Origin: Mycolicibacterium iranicum
Lineage (GTDB): Bacteria; Actinomycetota; Actinomycetes; Mycobacteriales; Mycobacteriaceae
DNA length: 64,000 nucleotides
Direction of reading: 5' to 3'
Assembly: GCF_001650495.1 (NCBI RefSeq)
Contig: NZ_LWCS01000032.1
Location: 1 to 64,000 of the forward strand
This document shows, one piece after another, positions 25,132 to 33,617 of this stretch. Both the position numbers and the translations under genes were made by a program. Numbering within the stretch: position 1 is the stretch's first letter; each line of letters starts with the position of its first letter. The notes under the pieces were generated by a model. It ran no database searches and was not told the DNA's origin. It saw nothing but the letters and a program-made list of their open reading frames with translations.

Positions 25132-25770
25132 CTAGCTCACGGTGATGAAGGGGCTGATCACGTCCTTCACGAATTGCGCGACGTTGATCGACGGATTGTT
25201 GTCGGGAAAGCTCACCGTCGCCAGGATGTTGCCGCCGGCGTCGGCGAAATTCCCGTCGGCGCGATCCTGATGCGACGACGACGTCACCAGGATGATCCCG
25301 GACGTGTCCGCCTTCTTGGCCAGCGGCACCGAGAAGGCCGCGTTCTGCACTGTGCTGTTGGCCCGGTCCTCGACGATGATGCGCTCTTCGGGAATGCCGT
25401 AGAGCCGCAGCATCTTGCGCATCTGACCGGCCTCGGTGTTGCCGTTGCGCGGGTTTCCGCCCGTGACGATGATGGGCGACTGCGGGAACATGTGGCCGAC
25501 CGCCATGCCGGCCAGCACGCGGGTATGCAGAATGAGCCGCATCGTGCCGTCGGGCTTGAGTCCGTAGCCGAGTATCACGATCGCCGGCTTGGAGAAGTCC
25601 TTGGCCACGATGGGCGGCGCCGCGTGCGCAGTGCCCGTACCGCCGGCGGTGACCGCGAGGGTCATCGCCAGCGCGGCGATCGCCGCCCTGCTTCTTGTCG
25701 CTACACCGCGCAGCGTCACTACAGCCCGATGAGTCATCAACCGGTTCATCGCCGTGTGAGGCGGAGTCAT
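25132..25770 (-). CDS. YdcF-family (DUF218) exported protein
   Basis: About 212 residues from ATG 25770. An N-terminal hydrophobic signal segment ending in GTAHA leads into a YdcF/DUF218 domain: AIVILGYGLKPDG, IIVTGGNPRNGNTEAGQM, ERIIVEDRANSTVQNA and ILVTSSSHQDRA. Relatives bind nucleotides or act on lipid-linked envelope precursors (SanA/YdcF), but the precise role is unknown. The frame is open to 25878, and ATG 25749 or 25737 are alternatives; 25770 avoids overlap with the divergent secreted-protein gene. It is operonic with the CPBP gene. Confidence 0.78.
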   Translation of the reverse strand: MTPPHTAMNRLMTHRAVVTLRGVATRSRAAIAALAMTLAVTAGGTGTAHAAPPIVAKDFSKPAIVILGYGLKPDGTMRLILHTRVLAGMAVGHMFPQSPIIVTGGNPRNGNTEAGQMRKMLRLYGIPEERIIVEDRANSTVQNAAFSVPLAKKADTSGIILVTSSSHQDRADGNFADAGGNILATVSFPDNNPSINVAQFVKDVISPFITVS

Positions 25771-25859
25771 TACGGTCCGGTCTCGAAGCGCCAACGATGC
25801 GTGATCATCGTGGACCGGCATTGGCAGGATCGGGCCGGCACGTGGTCTGGTGGAGGGTG

Positions 25860-26390
25860 ATGTCTTCCCACCGCCCACCCCGTCACCCCCTGGCCCTCGC
25901 CGGGGTCGCCGCTATTGCGTCGGTCCCGCTCTTTATCGTCGCAGCGCCGAGCGCGTCGTCGGCACCCGCTTCCGACAGTCAGGGATACCTCGATTCGACC
26001 GCACGGTGCTCGGCTCCGGACGTGATGGTCGTCTTCGGTAGCACCGACAGCTCTCGAGTGGCGATCTGCCGCGACCCCGACGGCGGCTACGAATACCGCG
26101 GGGTCAGGGTTCGCGATGGCGCACGGTTGATCGTGCCGGCATCGCGATCTTCGGACGGCGCGTTCGTCGCGACCAACGACGGCATCGAATATCTGGTGAC
26201 GTCGAGTGCGCTCGTGGTCAGCGTGGGGGAGAAGGTGATCCGTGACGAATCGATGGTCGATTTCCACGAGGCCGTGTCTTCCGGTACGTCGTCCGAAACA
26301 CCCGCCACCTCCGAGGAGGCGACCAGCGCGCCGGCAACGCCATTACCGCCTCCGCTTCCCGCCGAGGTCGGTGGCGGCGACGGCGGCTGA
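25860..26390 (+). CDS. Secreted mycobacterial protein of unknown function
   Basis: A 176-residue protein with a signal peptide (hydrophobic core 11-29, cleavage near ASS-APA). The mature part includes a Cys pair (ARCSAPD and VAICRDP) that could form a disulfide, an FVATNDGIEYLVTSSALVV strand-rich segment, and a Thr/Ser/Pro-rich C-terminus ending in Gly-Gly-Asp-Gly-Gly. ATG 25860 is preceded by GGTGGAGGG. I recognise the architecture as common in mycobacteria but not the function. It is divergent from the YdcF gene. Confidence 0.65.
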   Translation: MSSHRPPRHPLALAGVAAIASVPLFIVAAPSASSAPASDSQGYLDSTARCSAPDVMVVFGSTDSSRVAICRDPDGGYEYRGVRVRDGARLIVPASRSSDGAFVATNDGIEYLVTSSALVVSVGEKVIRDESMVDFHEAVSSGTSSETPATSEEATSAPATPLPPPLPAEVGGGDGG

Positions 26391-26393
26391 CCG

Positions 26394-26828
26394 TCACTCG
26401 GCAGGCAGGTGCACCTGCGCGCCGACACCGATCGATCCCGATGTCAGGATCCGGCAGACCGACCCTCCGCGCTGGCTCATGGCTCTCGCCGCGCCGGGGG
26501 CGATCCAGTCGTCGAGCAATCGGCATGGTGCCGCCTGGCGCACCACTTCCAACTCGACGTCGCCGATCCGCAGCCGGCTGCCGGGACGAGTCGGAATGTG
26601 ACCTTCGTCGACGGTCAGGTTGCGGCGTGTTGCGCCAGGATCGATGTGCTGGCCGAGGTCCTCAGCCGCCCGGGTCAGCATTTCCTGCGACTGGATGGTG
26701 ACGTGGCGGTGCTTGGATCCGTGATAGCGGTCACCGACGAGCCCTACGCCGGCTTCAGCTTCGACCGAGTCGACGGCGCGCGTCGGCACCTTTCGACCGG
26801 GCGCGATGTGGATAGCGACAACCTGCAC
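26394..26828 (-). CDS. MOSC-domain protein
   Basis: A 144-residue MOSC (molybdenum cofactor sulfurase C-terminal) domain protein. It begins VQVVAIHIAPGRK and contains GLVGDRYHGSKHRHVTIQS and GATRRNLTVDEGH, the family signature with the conserved Asn. The catalytic-type Cys is in RQAAPCRLLDDW. MOSC proteins handle sulfur transfer or reduce N-hydroxylated and similar substrates with Moco. GTG 26828 starts at the domain edge and lies 10 bp after the stop of the alpha/beta hydrolase gene, so the two are co-transcribed. Confidence 0.82.
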   Translation of the reverse strand: MQVVAIHIAPGRKVPTRAVDSVEAEAGVGLVGDRYHGSKHRHVTIQSQEMLTRAAEDLGQHIDPGATRRNLTVDEGHIPTRPGSRLRIGDVELEVVRQAAPCRLLDDWIAPGAARAMSQRGGSVCRILTSGSIGVGAQVHLPAE

Positions 26829-26838
26829 GGCTAGCGCT

Positions 26839-27597
26839 CTACAGGTAGGGGTCAGCCCAGGCGCTGATGATGCGCGCCGCCCTGGCCGCCTGATTCTTGC
26901 CCGTGAGCAGGTGGTCGGCGCCCTCCAGCGAGATGAAGTTCCTGGGATGGCGGGCCGCGCGAAAGATGTCGCTGGCATTTGCGATGCCGACGGTGTTGTC
27001 CGTCGGCGAATGCATGACCAGCAGTGCGCGGCGCAGCGTCTTGATGCGCACCCGCAGGTCCGCCGATCGTACGTCTTCGATGAAATGTCGTCGGAGAGTC
27101 AACGCCTTGCCCCCGACAAGGAACGGCGCCTCGCCGTCGGCTTCGATCCGGTGCAGCAACGCGTCGTAGTTGTGTTCGACATGGGCAGGCTGGAACGGCG
27201 CGCCGACACTTGCCACAGCCGCCACCGATGGGCAGCCGTGCGCCGCTGCCATCACCGCCGCGCCGCCGAAGGAATGCCCTACCAGTAGCCGAACTTCGCA
27301 GCCTCGGCCATTCATCAACTCCACGGCGCGAATGGTGTCCTCGACCTTGTGTGAGAAGGAGCCGTCGCCCCAATCTCCCTCGGAATCACCAAGTCCGAGG
27401 TTGTCGAACCGCAGCATGCCGATGCCTTCGCTGGCCAGCTGCTTACACATTCGGCTCGCTGCCGGGCAGTCCTTACCGAGAGTGAACCCGTGCGCGAAGA
27501 CTCCCCACCCGCGGACCTCACCCTCGGGAAGGTCGATCAGACCGGCGAGCATCGGTCCACTGCTGCTGGGAAAGGACACACGTTCTGCCACGTGCAC
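26839..27597 (-). CDS. Alpha/beta hydrolase (dienelactone hydrolase-like fold)
   Basis: A 252-residue cytoplasmic alpha/beta hydrolase. Motifs are the oxyanion-side VFAHGFTLGKD, RFDNLGLGDSEG, nucleophile elbow LLVGHSFGGAA, acid residue in MHSPTDNTVG and the catalytic His in GADHLLTGK. The layout resembles the hydrolase half of OsmC-fused proteins in other actinobacteria, but the OsmC domain is absent. It starts at ATG 27597 and is operonic with the MOSC gene. The substrate is unknown. Confidence 0.82.
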   Translation of the reverse strand: MHVAERVSFPSSSGPMLAGLIDLPEGEVRGWGVFAHGFTLGKDCPAASRMCKQLASEGIGMLRFDNLGLGDSEGDWGDGSFSHKVEDTIRAVELMNGRGCEVRLLVGHSFGGAAVMAAAHGCPSVAAVASVGAPFQPAHVEHNYDALLHRIEADGEAPFLVGGKALTLRRHFIEDVRSADLRVRIKTLRRALLVMHSPTDNTVGIANASDIFRAARHPRNFISLEGADHLLTGKNQAARAARIISAWADPYL

Positions 27598-27738
27598 ATC
27601 CTGTCATCGCGCGGTTCATATCTCGCCCTGTGTCACTAGAATCCACCGGCACCATCCACCGGCTTGTTTTTGTGGGCACAAAAACGGCGACACCGGCGTT
27701 GCGGTCAGGGAGCATTGTCGACGCAGGAGGACAACGAG

Positions 27739-28620
27739 TTGAAGGTCCGCTTCGGGGTCGGACTCGGTCCGGATGTCACCCCAGACCAATTGCCCGCGAT
27801 GATCGACCGGCTCGAAGCCTCGGGAGTGGACTCGCTGTGGTTCTCGGAGTTGGTCTACTCGCCGGCCGTCGACCCCTTCGTCGGCATGACCTATGCGCTG
27901 GCGCGGACAGCCCGCCTGAAGGTGGGTACTTCGGTGGCGGTCCTGCCGGGGCGCCATCCGGTTCTGGTCGCCAAACAGCTCGCCTCGTTGGCGGCGCTGG
28001 CGCCGAAGCGGGTGCTGCCGGTCTTCGGTCTCAGGTCCGCGCTACCGGCCGAGCGGGACGCGTTCGTCGTGCCGGACGGCCGGCGCGCGGCCGTCTTCGA
28101 CGAGTCGCTGCGTCTGCTGCGCGCGGCGCTCGACGAGGACTCGGTGACGTTCCGCGGTGATTTCTTCTCCGTTCGCGACGTTGCGGTTCTTCCCAAACCT
28201 CCATCGCGCCTGGACATCTGGCTCGGCGGCGCGTCCCAGGCCGGATTCGAGCGCATCGGCCGGTTTGCCGACGGTTGGCTCGGCAGCTTCGTGACGCCGT
28301 ACGAGGCAGGCGATGCCGTGGCCGCGATCCGCGAGGCCGCCGCCGCGGCTGGACGCGAGGTGCCCGCAGACCACTACGGCATCAACCTCGCCGTGGGCGA
28401 GGGTGAGCTGCCGGCGCCCGTCCTCGACGCCATCCGCCGGCGCCGCCCCGACCTCGATCCCGGCGAATTGGTGGCACGCGACTGGCCTGCGCTGCACCGC
28501 CAGATCGACGGCTTCCTCGAGGCAGGGTTGACCAAGTTCGTGATCCGGCCGGCGGGCGGCATCGGCCTGCAGCGATTCGTGGATTCCTTTGTCACCGAGC
28601 TTCTGCCTCGCGAGAACTGA
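27739..28620 (+). CDS. LLM-class F420-dependent oxidoreductase
   Basis: A 293-residue luciferase-like monooxygenase-fold protein. It starts KVRFGVGLGPDVTPDQLP and continues DRLEASGVDSLWFSE, LKVGTSVAVLPGRHPVLVAKQLASL and WLGGASQAGFERIGRFADGWLG, as in mycobacterial F420-dependent family members. The start is TTG 27739: AGGAGG at 27725-27730 sits eight bases before it, and the protein begins exactly at the first barrel strand. The last 29 bp overlap the convergent acyl-CoA ligase gene. The substrate is unknown. Confidence 0.85.
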   Translation: MKVRFGVGLGPDVTPDQLPAMIDRLEASGVDSLWFSELVYSPAVDPFVGMTYALARTARLKVGTSVAVLPGRHPVLVAKQLASLAALAPKRVLPVFGLRSALPAERDAFVVPDGRRAAVFDESLRLLRAALDEDSVTFRGDFFSVRDVAVLPKPPSRLDIWLGGASQAGFERIGRFADGWLGSFVTPYEAGDAVAAIREAAAAAGREVPADHYGINLAVGEGELPAPVLDAIRRRRPDLDPGELVARDWPALHRQIDGFLEAGLTKFVIRPAGGIGLQRFVDSFVTELLPREN

Positions 28621-30136
28621 TCCACTCGCGCACTGCTTTTCGGTTGAGTTTGCCACTCGGCAGGGTGGGGATCTGGTCGCTGGTTGCGGTGATCCAGCGC
28701 GTCGGCACCTTGTACGCCGAAAGGGCCTCGCGGGTCCGGCGGGCCACCGAGTCGGCGTCGACTCCGTCGGCGGCAGGCACCAGCACCGCGCACACCTCCT
28801 CACCGCGCTCGACGTGGTCGAGGCCGACGACCACGCACTGGGCGACGTCATCGAAGCCCTCGATCACGGCCTCGACCTCCAGCGGTGAGACGTTTGCCCC
28901 CGAAGTTTTGATCATCTCGCTGGTGCGACCGACATAGAACAACCGCGGATCATCGGCTCTGCGGTAGACGCGGTCGCCGGTGTGGTACCAGCCGTCGGCA
29001 TCGAATGTCTCGCCGCGCTCGCGCTTGTTGTAGCCCGCCATCACGCCGGCGCCGCGCACCAGAAGTTCTCCGACCGTGCCGTCGGCCACCGGCGCGCCAT
29101 CAGCGTCGACAATCTTCATCTCGGTATAGGCGAATCCACCTGCAGTCTCGGACATGGTGCGATGCACCGGGAATCCGTCGGGAACGTTGGTCATCGCGAT
29201 ATCGAGCGGCCCGTCGCGCAGCATCGGCGCTGACGACAGGTCACGGTCGCCGAAGCTGGGATGTTCGCGCAACCGTTGCGTGAACGCCGGCCAGCCGACG
29301 ATCCCGGTGGCCCGCTCTGACTCCGCGAGGTCGAGCGCGCCCCCCGCGTCCAGGCGCGCCATCACCAGCAGCGTGATCGGCGCGTGCAGCGCACCCATTG
29401 CCGCGAGTACTCCGCCGATCCAGAAGAACGGCATCGCGGCCAGGATGACCGGATCGGCGGCGGATCCGGTCACGGCGCGGACCGCCTCGGGCCACGTCGA
29501 CGTCTGGCGGACAAGGGTGCCGTGGGTGTGCAGCACACCTTTCGGGTCGGCGGTGGAACCTGACGTGTGCACCATGATCGCCAGGTCGGCGGGGGAGACC
29601 TCGGCTTCCGCAGCCGCCTGGACGGCGCTGGAGACCGCGTCACCGTCGGGGCGCAGTGCCCACTGCGGGCAGCCCTCGTCTCCCGTCAGCATAATCGTCC
29701 GCAGATACGGCGCGGCGACAATTTCCAGGCGGGGACTCCCGTGCCGGGCCAGCTCGGGGAAGGCTGCTTCCATCGTCTCGGTAACGTCGATGTTCAGCAC
29801 GCGGCACGGGGCAACGAGCAGCGCGATGTCGGCCAGCCGCACCACCTTGGCGATCTCGGCGGGCCGGTACAGCGTGCTCAACGGCACCGCGATTGCGCCG
29901 ATTCGGGAAACTGCGAGCCACCACGTCACCCACTCTGCGCCGTTGGCGAAAAACAGCCCGATCCTGGAACCCTTGCCGACGCCGCAGGCGATGAGCCGAC
30001 GGGCCAGTTCGGCGGACCGCCGATTCGCGGCGGCATAGGTGAGCCGCTCGGTCGGGGACACCAGATAGGTGCGGTCTCCGAATCTGCGCACGGCGCGGGA
30101 CAAGAGGCCCGGCACGGTCAGGGTGTCATGGTCCAC
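28592..30136 (-). CDS. AMP-dependent acyl-CoA synthetase/ligase
   Basis: A 514-residue ANL-superfamily enzyme that activates a carboxylic acid as acyl-AMP and then a thioester. The phosphate-binding loop is MVHTSGSTADPKGVLHTHG. The A8-type hinge is DGWYHTGDRVYRRAD with YVGRTSEMIKTSGANVSP, and the catalytic Lys is in LPSGKLNRKAV near the C-terminus. GTG 30136 has GGAGAAGA upstream and avoids overlap with the divergent DinB gene. The substrate cannot be read from sequence. Its tail overlaps the LLM gene in antisense. Confidence 0.88.
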   Translation of the reverse strand: MDHDTLTVPGLLSRAVRRFGDRTYLVSPTERLTYAAANRRSAELARRLIACGVGKGSRIGLFFANGAEWVTWWLAVSRIGAIAVPLSTLYRPAEIAKVVRLADIALLVAPCRVLNIDVTETMEAAFPELARHGSPRLEIVAAPYLRTIMLTGDEGCPQWALRPDGDAVSSAVQAAAEAEVSPADLAIMVHTSGSTADPKGVLHTHGTLVRQTSTWPEAVRAVTGSAADPVILAAMPFFWIGGVLAAMGALHAPITLLVMARLDAGGALDLAESERATGIVGWPAFTQRLREHPSFGDRDLSSAPMLRDGPLDIAMTNVPDGFPVHRTMSETAGGFAYTEMKIVDADGAPVADGTVGELLVRGAGVMAGYNKRERGETFDADGWYHTGDRVYRRADDPRLFYVGRTSEMIKTSGANVSPLEVEAVIEGFDDVAQCVVVGLDHVERGEEVCAVLVPAADGVDADSVARRTREALSAYKVPTRWITATSDQIPTLPSGKLNRKAVREWISSREAEAR

Positions 30137-30197
30137 CGACCGATCTTCTCCAATACCGCGGCTTCGGTGTCGGATTCCGATGGCAGGATCGTCAGCC

Positions 30198-30710
30198 GTG
30201 ACCACGAGCGAACGCATGACGCCTCCGATGAACAGTGATGAACGCACGACGCTGGAAGCGTGGCTGGACTTTTATCGAGTCACGCTGGTGCGCAAATGCG
30301 ACGGCCTCGACGATGCGCAAGTTCGTGAGGCGTCAGTGCCACCGAGCCCACTGACGCTTCAGGGCCTCGTGCAGCATCTTGCTGAAGTGGAGCGCAACTG
30401 GTTTCGCCGTGTCCTCGCCGGTGAGGCCGCGCCGCCGATCTACGACCCGTCGGCGGACACCCAAGGCCACGACGGCGGACTCGAGCTCACCGACGGAGTC
30501 CGGTTCGCCGATGCGGTGGACGTCTGGCAGCGCGAGGTCGAGGAAGCTCGGGCGATCTGCGCACCGCGCTCGCTCGACGACGTCAGCCCTTTCATGGGCA
30601 CCGTAGTGTCGCTGAGGTGGATCTATATCCACATGATCGGCGAGTATGCCCGGCACAGCGGTCACGCCGATCTGATTCGTGAACGCATCGACGGGGCGAC
30701 GGGAGTCTGA
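30198..30710 (+). CDS. DinB/DUF664 family protein
   Basis: A 170-residue four-helix-bundle protein. LEAWLDFYRVTLVRKCDGLDD, LTLQGLVQHLAEVERNWFRR (first metal His) and IYIHMIGEYARHSGHADLIRERIDG (His pair) are the DUF664/DinB pattern seen in mycothiol-dependent enzymes. GTG 30198 gives the family's usual VTTSERMTPP start; ATG 30216 is an alternative. It belongs to a group of metal-binding proteins likely to use mycothiol in detoxification, but no substrate is assigned. Confidence 0.82.
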   Translation: MTTSERMTPPMNSDERTTLEAWLDFYRVTLVRKCDGLDDAQVREASVPPSPLTLQGLVQHLAEVERNWFRRVLAGEAAPPIYDPSADTQGHDGGLELTDGVRFADAVDVWQREVEEARAICAPRSLDDVSPFMGTVVSLRWIYIHMIGEYARHSGHADLIRERIDGATGV

Positions 30711-30759
30711 CGTTCGCAAATCGCTACCGCCGGTGTCGGTATTGCGTAGGGTTCGCGGC

Positions 30760-31158
30760 ATGGCCGTGGATCGCGCAGCCCTGATCGTCGGCGCCATTCG
30801 CATGGCATCGGGCGTCCAATTTCTCGTCGACCCGCTCCGGGCCAACAAGCTCTGGGGCGATCCCCATGAGCCGCCGCCGACGGCACGCCTGCTGCTGAGG
30901 TCGATGGGCTATCGGGACGCGCTGATCGGGGCAATGTTGCTCACCACCGCTCTTCGGGGGCGCGATACACGCGGCTGGTTCCTGGCATCGGGCGGCGCCG
31001 ACGCATCCGACCTCCTGGGCGGCATGAGTGTGCACGACGAATTGGGTCCGTCGCAGAGAATGATCGGACTCGGTGGCGCGGTCGTCGGTATCGGCGTCGG
31101 CCTCTGGGGCGCGTCGCGACGCCCGAGAAGCACGCCGTCACCCGCGTCGGGCGAGTAG
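30760..31158 (+). CDS. Small membrane protein, DUF4267-like
   Basis: A 132-residue protein with three or four hydrophobic segments (ALIVGAIRMASGVQFLV, GYRDALIGAMLLTTAL, GLGGAVVGIGVGLWGA) and a short basic tail. The pattern fits the DUF4267 family of small integral membrane proteins of unknown function. ATG 30760 begins just before the first helix. It is 49 bp after the DinB gene on the same strand, and its last 21 bp overlap the convergent methyltransferase gene. Confidence 0.65.
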   Translation: MAVDRAALIVGAIRMASGVQFLVDPLRANKLWGDPHEPPPTARLLLRSMGYRDALIGAMLLTTALRGRDTRGWFLASGGADASDLLGGMSVHDELGPSQRMIGLGGAVVGIGVGLWGASRRPRSTPSPASGE

Positions 31159-31683
31159 CCACGCTTCGCCGTCGGCTTCGTCGGCGGCGATCACCTCCAA
31201 TGCCGCGAACGCCTGTAGCAGCTCGCCGGGCCGGGCACGGAACGGTCCCGGCGACGCGCCGACCTCGCTGAGCACACTGATCGCGAGAATGCCTCCGGGG
31301 GCAAGCCGGTCGATGATCGCATCGTCGAGCCTACGATTCCGAAACTTGTTGCACAGCAGCACATCTGCCGGATCTCCGGGCGGGAGTCCGTCATCGAGGT
31401 CGACGACGGTGAAGGTGCAACGCTCGGCCTGCCCGCACCGCGCGGCGAGCTCGGCCGCCTGGGTGATCGCCACCGGCGATACATCACATCCCCAGACGCG
31501 AAGACCGCGGCGTGCGAGCCACACCGCCGCCGCCCCGGCCCCACAGGCCAGCTCGACCGCGTGCCCTTCGATAGGGAAATGGCCTGCGTAGGGCTCGAAC
31601 ACGGCGGGCACAGCGACATCGCTGGGCGGCGCGCCCCGCTCGCTGTAGCGCCGGTCCCACCGCGCGCTGTCGTCGACGGCCAC
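31138..31683 (-). CDS. Class I SAM-dependent methyltransferase
   Basis: About 181 residues from GTG 31683. The SAM-binding motif I is HAVELACGAGAAAVWLARRG, motif post-I is VWGCDVSPVAI, and DVLLCNKF is motif II. The domain is compact with no extra modules. The N-terminal WDRRYSERG is typical of small-molecule or thiopurine-type methyltransferases. The start is 10 bp after the DUF3253 stop; a longer frame exists but would overlap that gene completely. The tail overlaps the membrane-protein gene on the other strand by 21 bp. Confidence 0.8.
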   Translation of the reverse strand: MAVDDSARWDRRYSERGAPPSDVAVPAVFEPYAGHFPIEGHAVELACGAGAAAVWLARRGLRVWGCDVSPVAITQAAELAARCGQAERCTFTVVDLDDGLPPGDPADVLLCNKFRNRRLDDAIIDRLAPGGILAISVLSEVGASPGPFRARPGELLQAFAALEVIAADEADGEAWLLARRG

Positions 31684-31693
31684 AGCGCGAAGC

Positions 31694-32047
31694 TCAGGTG
31701 CGCTTGCGAATCCGGATCGGGCCTCGCCATTGACCTTCGGGGTCAACGACTTTCCCACCTTGGGTGATCTCGACGGCACCCGATTTGGCGAGCTCACGCG
31801 CAAGGTCACGAGCGTCGTCCATCAATTCTCGCCAGTCGGCGCCGCCGACGGCACGCGCGGCGTCGGAAGGGCATGTGCTGCTGTCTCGTCCGCGATGCTC
31901 GGCGAGTGCACAGATCGCCGATTTCAGGCGCTGGCGAATCGGACCGCTATTGAGGGCTCTGCGCGCCGCAGCAGCCGCAGGTCCGTCGCCCTCGGCGATG
32001 CGGCCCAGTTCGGTATGCCCGTGCTCAGCCATGCTCTCAGTGTGCAT
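31694..32047 (-). CDS. DUF3253 family protein
   Basis: A 117-residue protein matching the DUF3253 pattern: an alpha-helical winged-helix-like domain with CPSDAARAVGGADWRELMDDARDLARELAKSGAVEI and a basic C-terminus IRIRKRT. DUF3253 proteins are small, probably nucleic-acid-binding, and uncharacterised. ATG 32047 is used; ATG 32032 is an in-frame alternative. It is first gene of a two-gene unit with the methyltransferase. Confidence 0.7.
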   Translation of the reverse strand: MHTESMAEHGHTELGRIAEGDGPAAAAARRALNSGPIRQRLKSAICALAEHRGRDSSTCPSDAARAVGGADWRELMDDARDLARELAKSGAVEITQGGKVVDPEGQWRGPIRIRKRT

Positions 32048-32169
32048 CAGCCCACAAGCGACCTCTGAGCTGGGAATCAGCGACAGGCGGGTTTACCACC
32101 ACGTGGAAGTGGATAGTTCTCAACCGTTCTCGTCAACTGCGGGTCGTCACCCGGAATGGAGTACTCACG

Positions 32170-32436
32170 ATGATGTTGAGCAAAGTTCTTGCCAGTGCAG
32201 CCGTCTTCGGCGGGCTCGCCGCAGGCGCGGTGGGGGTCGCCTCCACCGCTGCCGCCCAGCCCGGCTGGACACCGCCGCCGGTTCCCCCCGCGGGCCCGAA
32301 CGCCGGAACGGCACCGGCCGGTGCGCCGCCGAAGCCCGTCGACCCCGTATGGGCCAACGGCCAGCCGCAGGTGTGGGACGAGGGCTGGCAGCACTGGGGC
32401 GTCTGGCTGAACGGCGTGTTCGTCCCGACGTACTGA
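32170..32436 (+). CDS. Small secreted Pro/Trp-rich protein
   Basis: An 88-residue exported protein: signal peptide 1-29 (cleavage near AAA-QPG), a Pro/Ala/Gly-rich linker, and a C-terminal Trp-rich segment (VWDEGWQHWGVWLNGVFVPTY). No Cys. Proteins with this design are common in mycobacteria and of unknown function. It is followed by a strong bidirectional hairpin and converges on the mycolyltransferase gene. Confidence 0.7.
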   Translation: MMLSKVLASAAVFGGLAAGAVGVASTAAAQPGWTPPPVPPAGPNAGTAPAGAPPKPVDPVWANGQPQVWDEGWQHWGVWLNGVFVPTY

Positions 32437-32448
32437 GGCAAACCGGAG

Positions 32449-32486
32449 CGAAGGCCACCGCAGACCTGGATCTGCGGTGGCCTTCG
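32449..32486. terminator. Bidirectional hairpin terminator
   Basis: Perfect 16-bp inverted repeat (arms 32449-32464 and 32471-32486) around a six-base loop, placed between two convergent stop codons (32436 and 32492). It lacks a long T-run on either side, which is normal for mycobacterial hairpin terminators, and could serve both genes. Confidence 0.8.
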
Positions 32487-32491
32487 GTCTA

Positions 32492-33451
32492 TCAGGCGCC
32501 GAGTACGCGCTGAATATCGGGCTTCATGGCGCCGAGCTGGCCGCCCCAGTATCCCCACCCGTGAGTGCCGTTGGACGGGAAGTTGAAGACACCGTTGCCG
32601 CCACCGGCCGACTGGTAGGCCCGCTGGAAGTTCTTGTTGCTGTCCAGCGTGATCGCCTCGAGAACCTGTCCGGGCACATCGCCGCCACCACCCAGTTCAC
32701 CGGGACGCCCGGTACCGCAGTACACCCAGATCCTCGTGCCGTTGGCGACCAGTCTGCCGACGTTGACGGTCGGGTCGTTGCGTCGCCATGCCTGGCTGCC
32801 GCCGAGTCCCCACATCGCGACGGAGTTGAAGCCACCGGCGTCCCGCATCGCGATGCTGACCAGCAGGGGCCACACCCCGTCCGACAGATTCAGATATCCC
32901 GACAGCGACCCCGCATAGCTGAACTGGCCAGGGTGGTAGGCGGCCAGGATCAGCGCCGCGCTCCCGGACATCGACAGGCCGACCACGGCGTTGCCGCTGG
33001 GTGAGATGCCCTTGTTGGCGGCCAGATAGGCCGGCAGCTCGGACGTCAGGAAGGTTTCCCACTGGTAGTTGTACGTGGTGCCGTTGCCGACCGCCGGGCC
33101 CTGCCAGTTGGTGTAGAAGCTCGACATCCCCCCGACCGGCATGACCACCGAAACCCCTGATTCGAAAAAGGTCTCGAATGCGGCCGTCTCGATGTCCCAG
33201 CCGCTGTTGTCGTCACGAGCCCGCAAGCCGTCCAGAAGGTAGACCGCTCGCGGACCACCGCCCTGGAACTTGACGGGAATGTCGCGGCCCATCGCCGCCG
33301 AGGGAACCATCAGGGTCTCGACCGGTAGCCCCGGCCGGGAGTACGCGCCGGCGGAGGCCGATCCGCCCGCCACCGCGATGAGCCCTGACAGCAGAAGCGC
33401 CACCAGAGCGCCAACAGAGAGTCGTCGAAACACGCCTCGCATCAGATTCAT
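32492..33451 (-). CDS. Antigen 85-type mycolyltransferase
   Basis: A 319-residue secreted member of the Fbp/antigen 85 family, which transfers mycolic acid between trehalose mycolates and to arabinogalactan. A signal peptide (about 1-35) precedes the SRPGLPVETLMVPS mature start. The catalytic triad is intact: Ser160 in GLSMSG, Glu265 in VLEAI and His297 in NGTHGW. LYLLDG-like YLLDGLRA and the Trp-rich substrate region are kept. The Cys pair that forms the disulfide in Ag85A-C is missing (AVGNGTTY). It is a member of the mycolicibacterial fbp family; assignment to fbpA, B or C is not possible from sequence alone. Confidence 0.92.
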   Translation of the reverse strand: MNLMRGVFRRLSVGALVALLLSGLIAVAGGSASAGAYSRPGLPVETLMVPSAAMGRDIPVKFQGGGPRAVYLLDGLRARDDNSGWDIETAAFETFFESGVSVVMPVGGMSSFYTNWQGPAVGNGTTYNYQWETFLTSELPAYLAANKGISPSGNAVVGLSMSGSAALILAAYHPGQFSYAGSLSGYLNLSDGVWPLLVSIAMRDAGGFNSVAMWGLGGSQAWRRNDPTVNVGRLVANGTRIWVYCGTGRPGELGGGGDVPGQVLEAITLDSNKNFQRAYQSAGGGNGVFNFPSNGTHGWGYWGGQLGAMKPDIQRVLGA

Positions 33452-33617
33452 GTGAACAGCCTGTCTTCTTGAGCGCGCCCGAAGACGCGCGTGCCTGGTT
33501 GCTGCACATCAACCCCCCGCAGCCGCTGTGCCGCATGGGGTACTTCGTCATGTGACGATTCGCCGTTACGGGCAACGGGCTCGGCACACGCTTCCTGCGG
33601 GTACTAGCCTCGGCGTG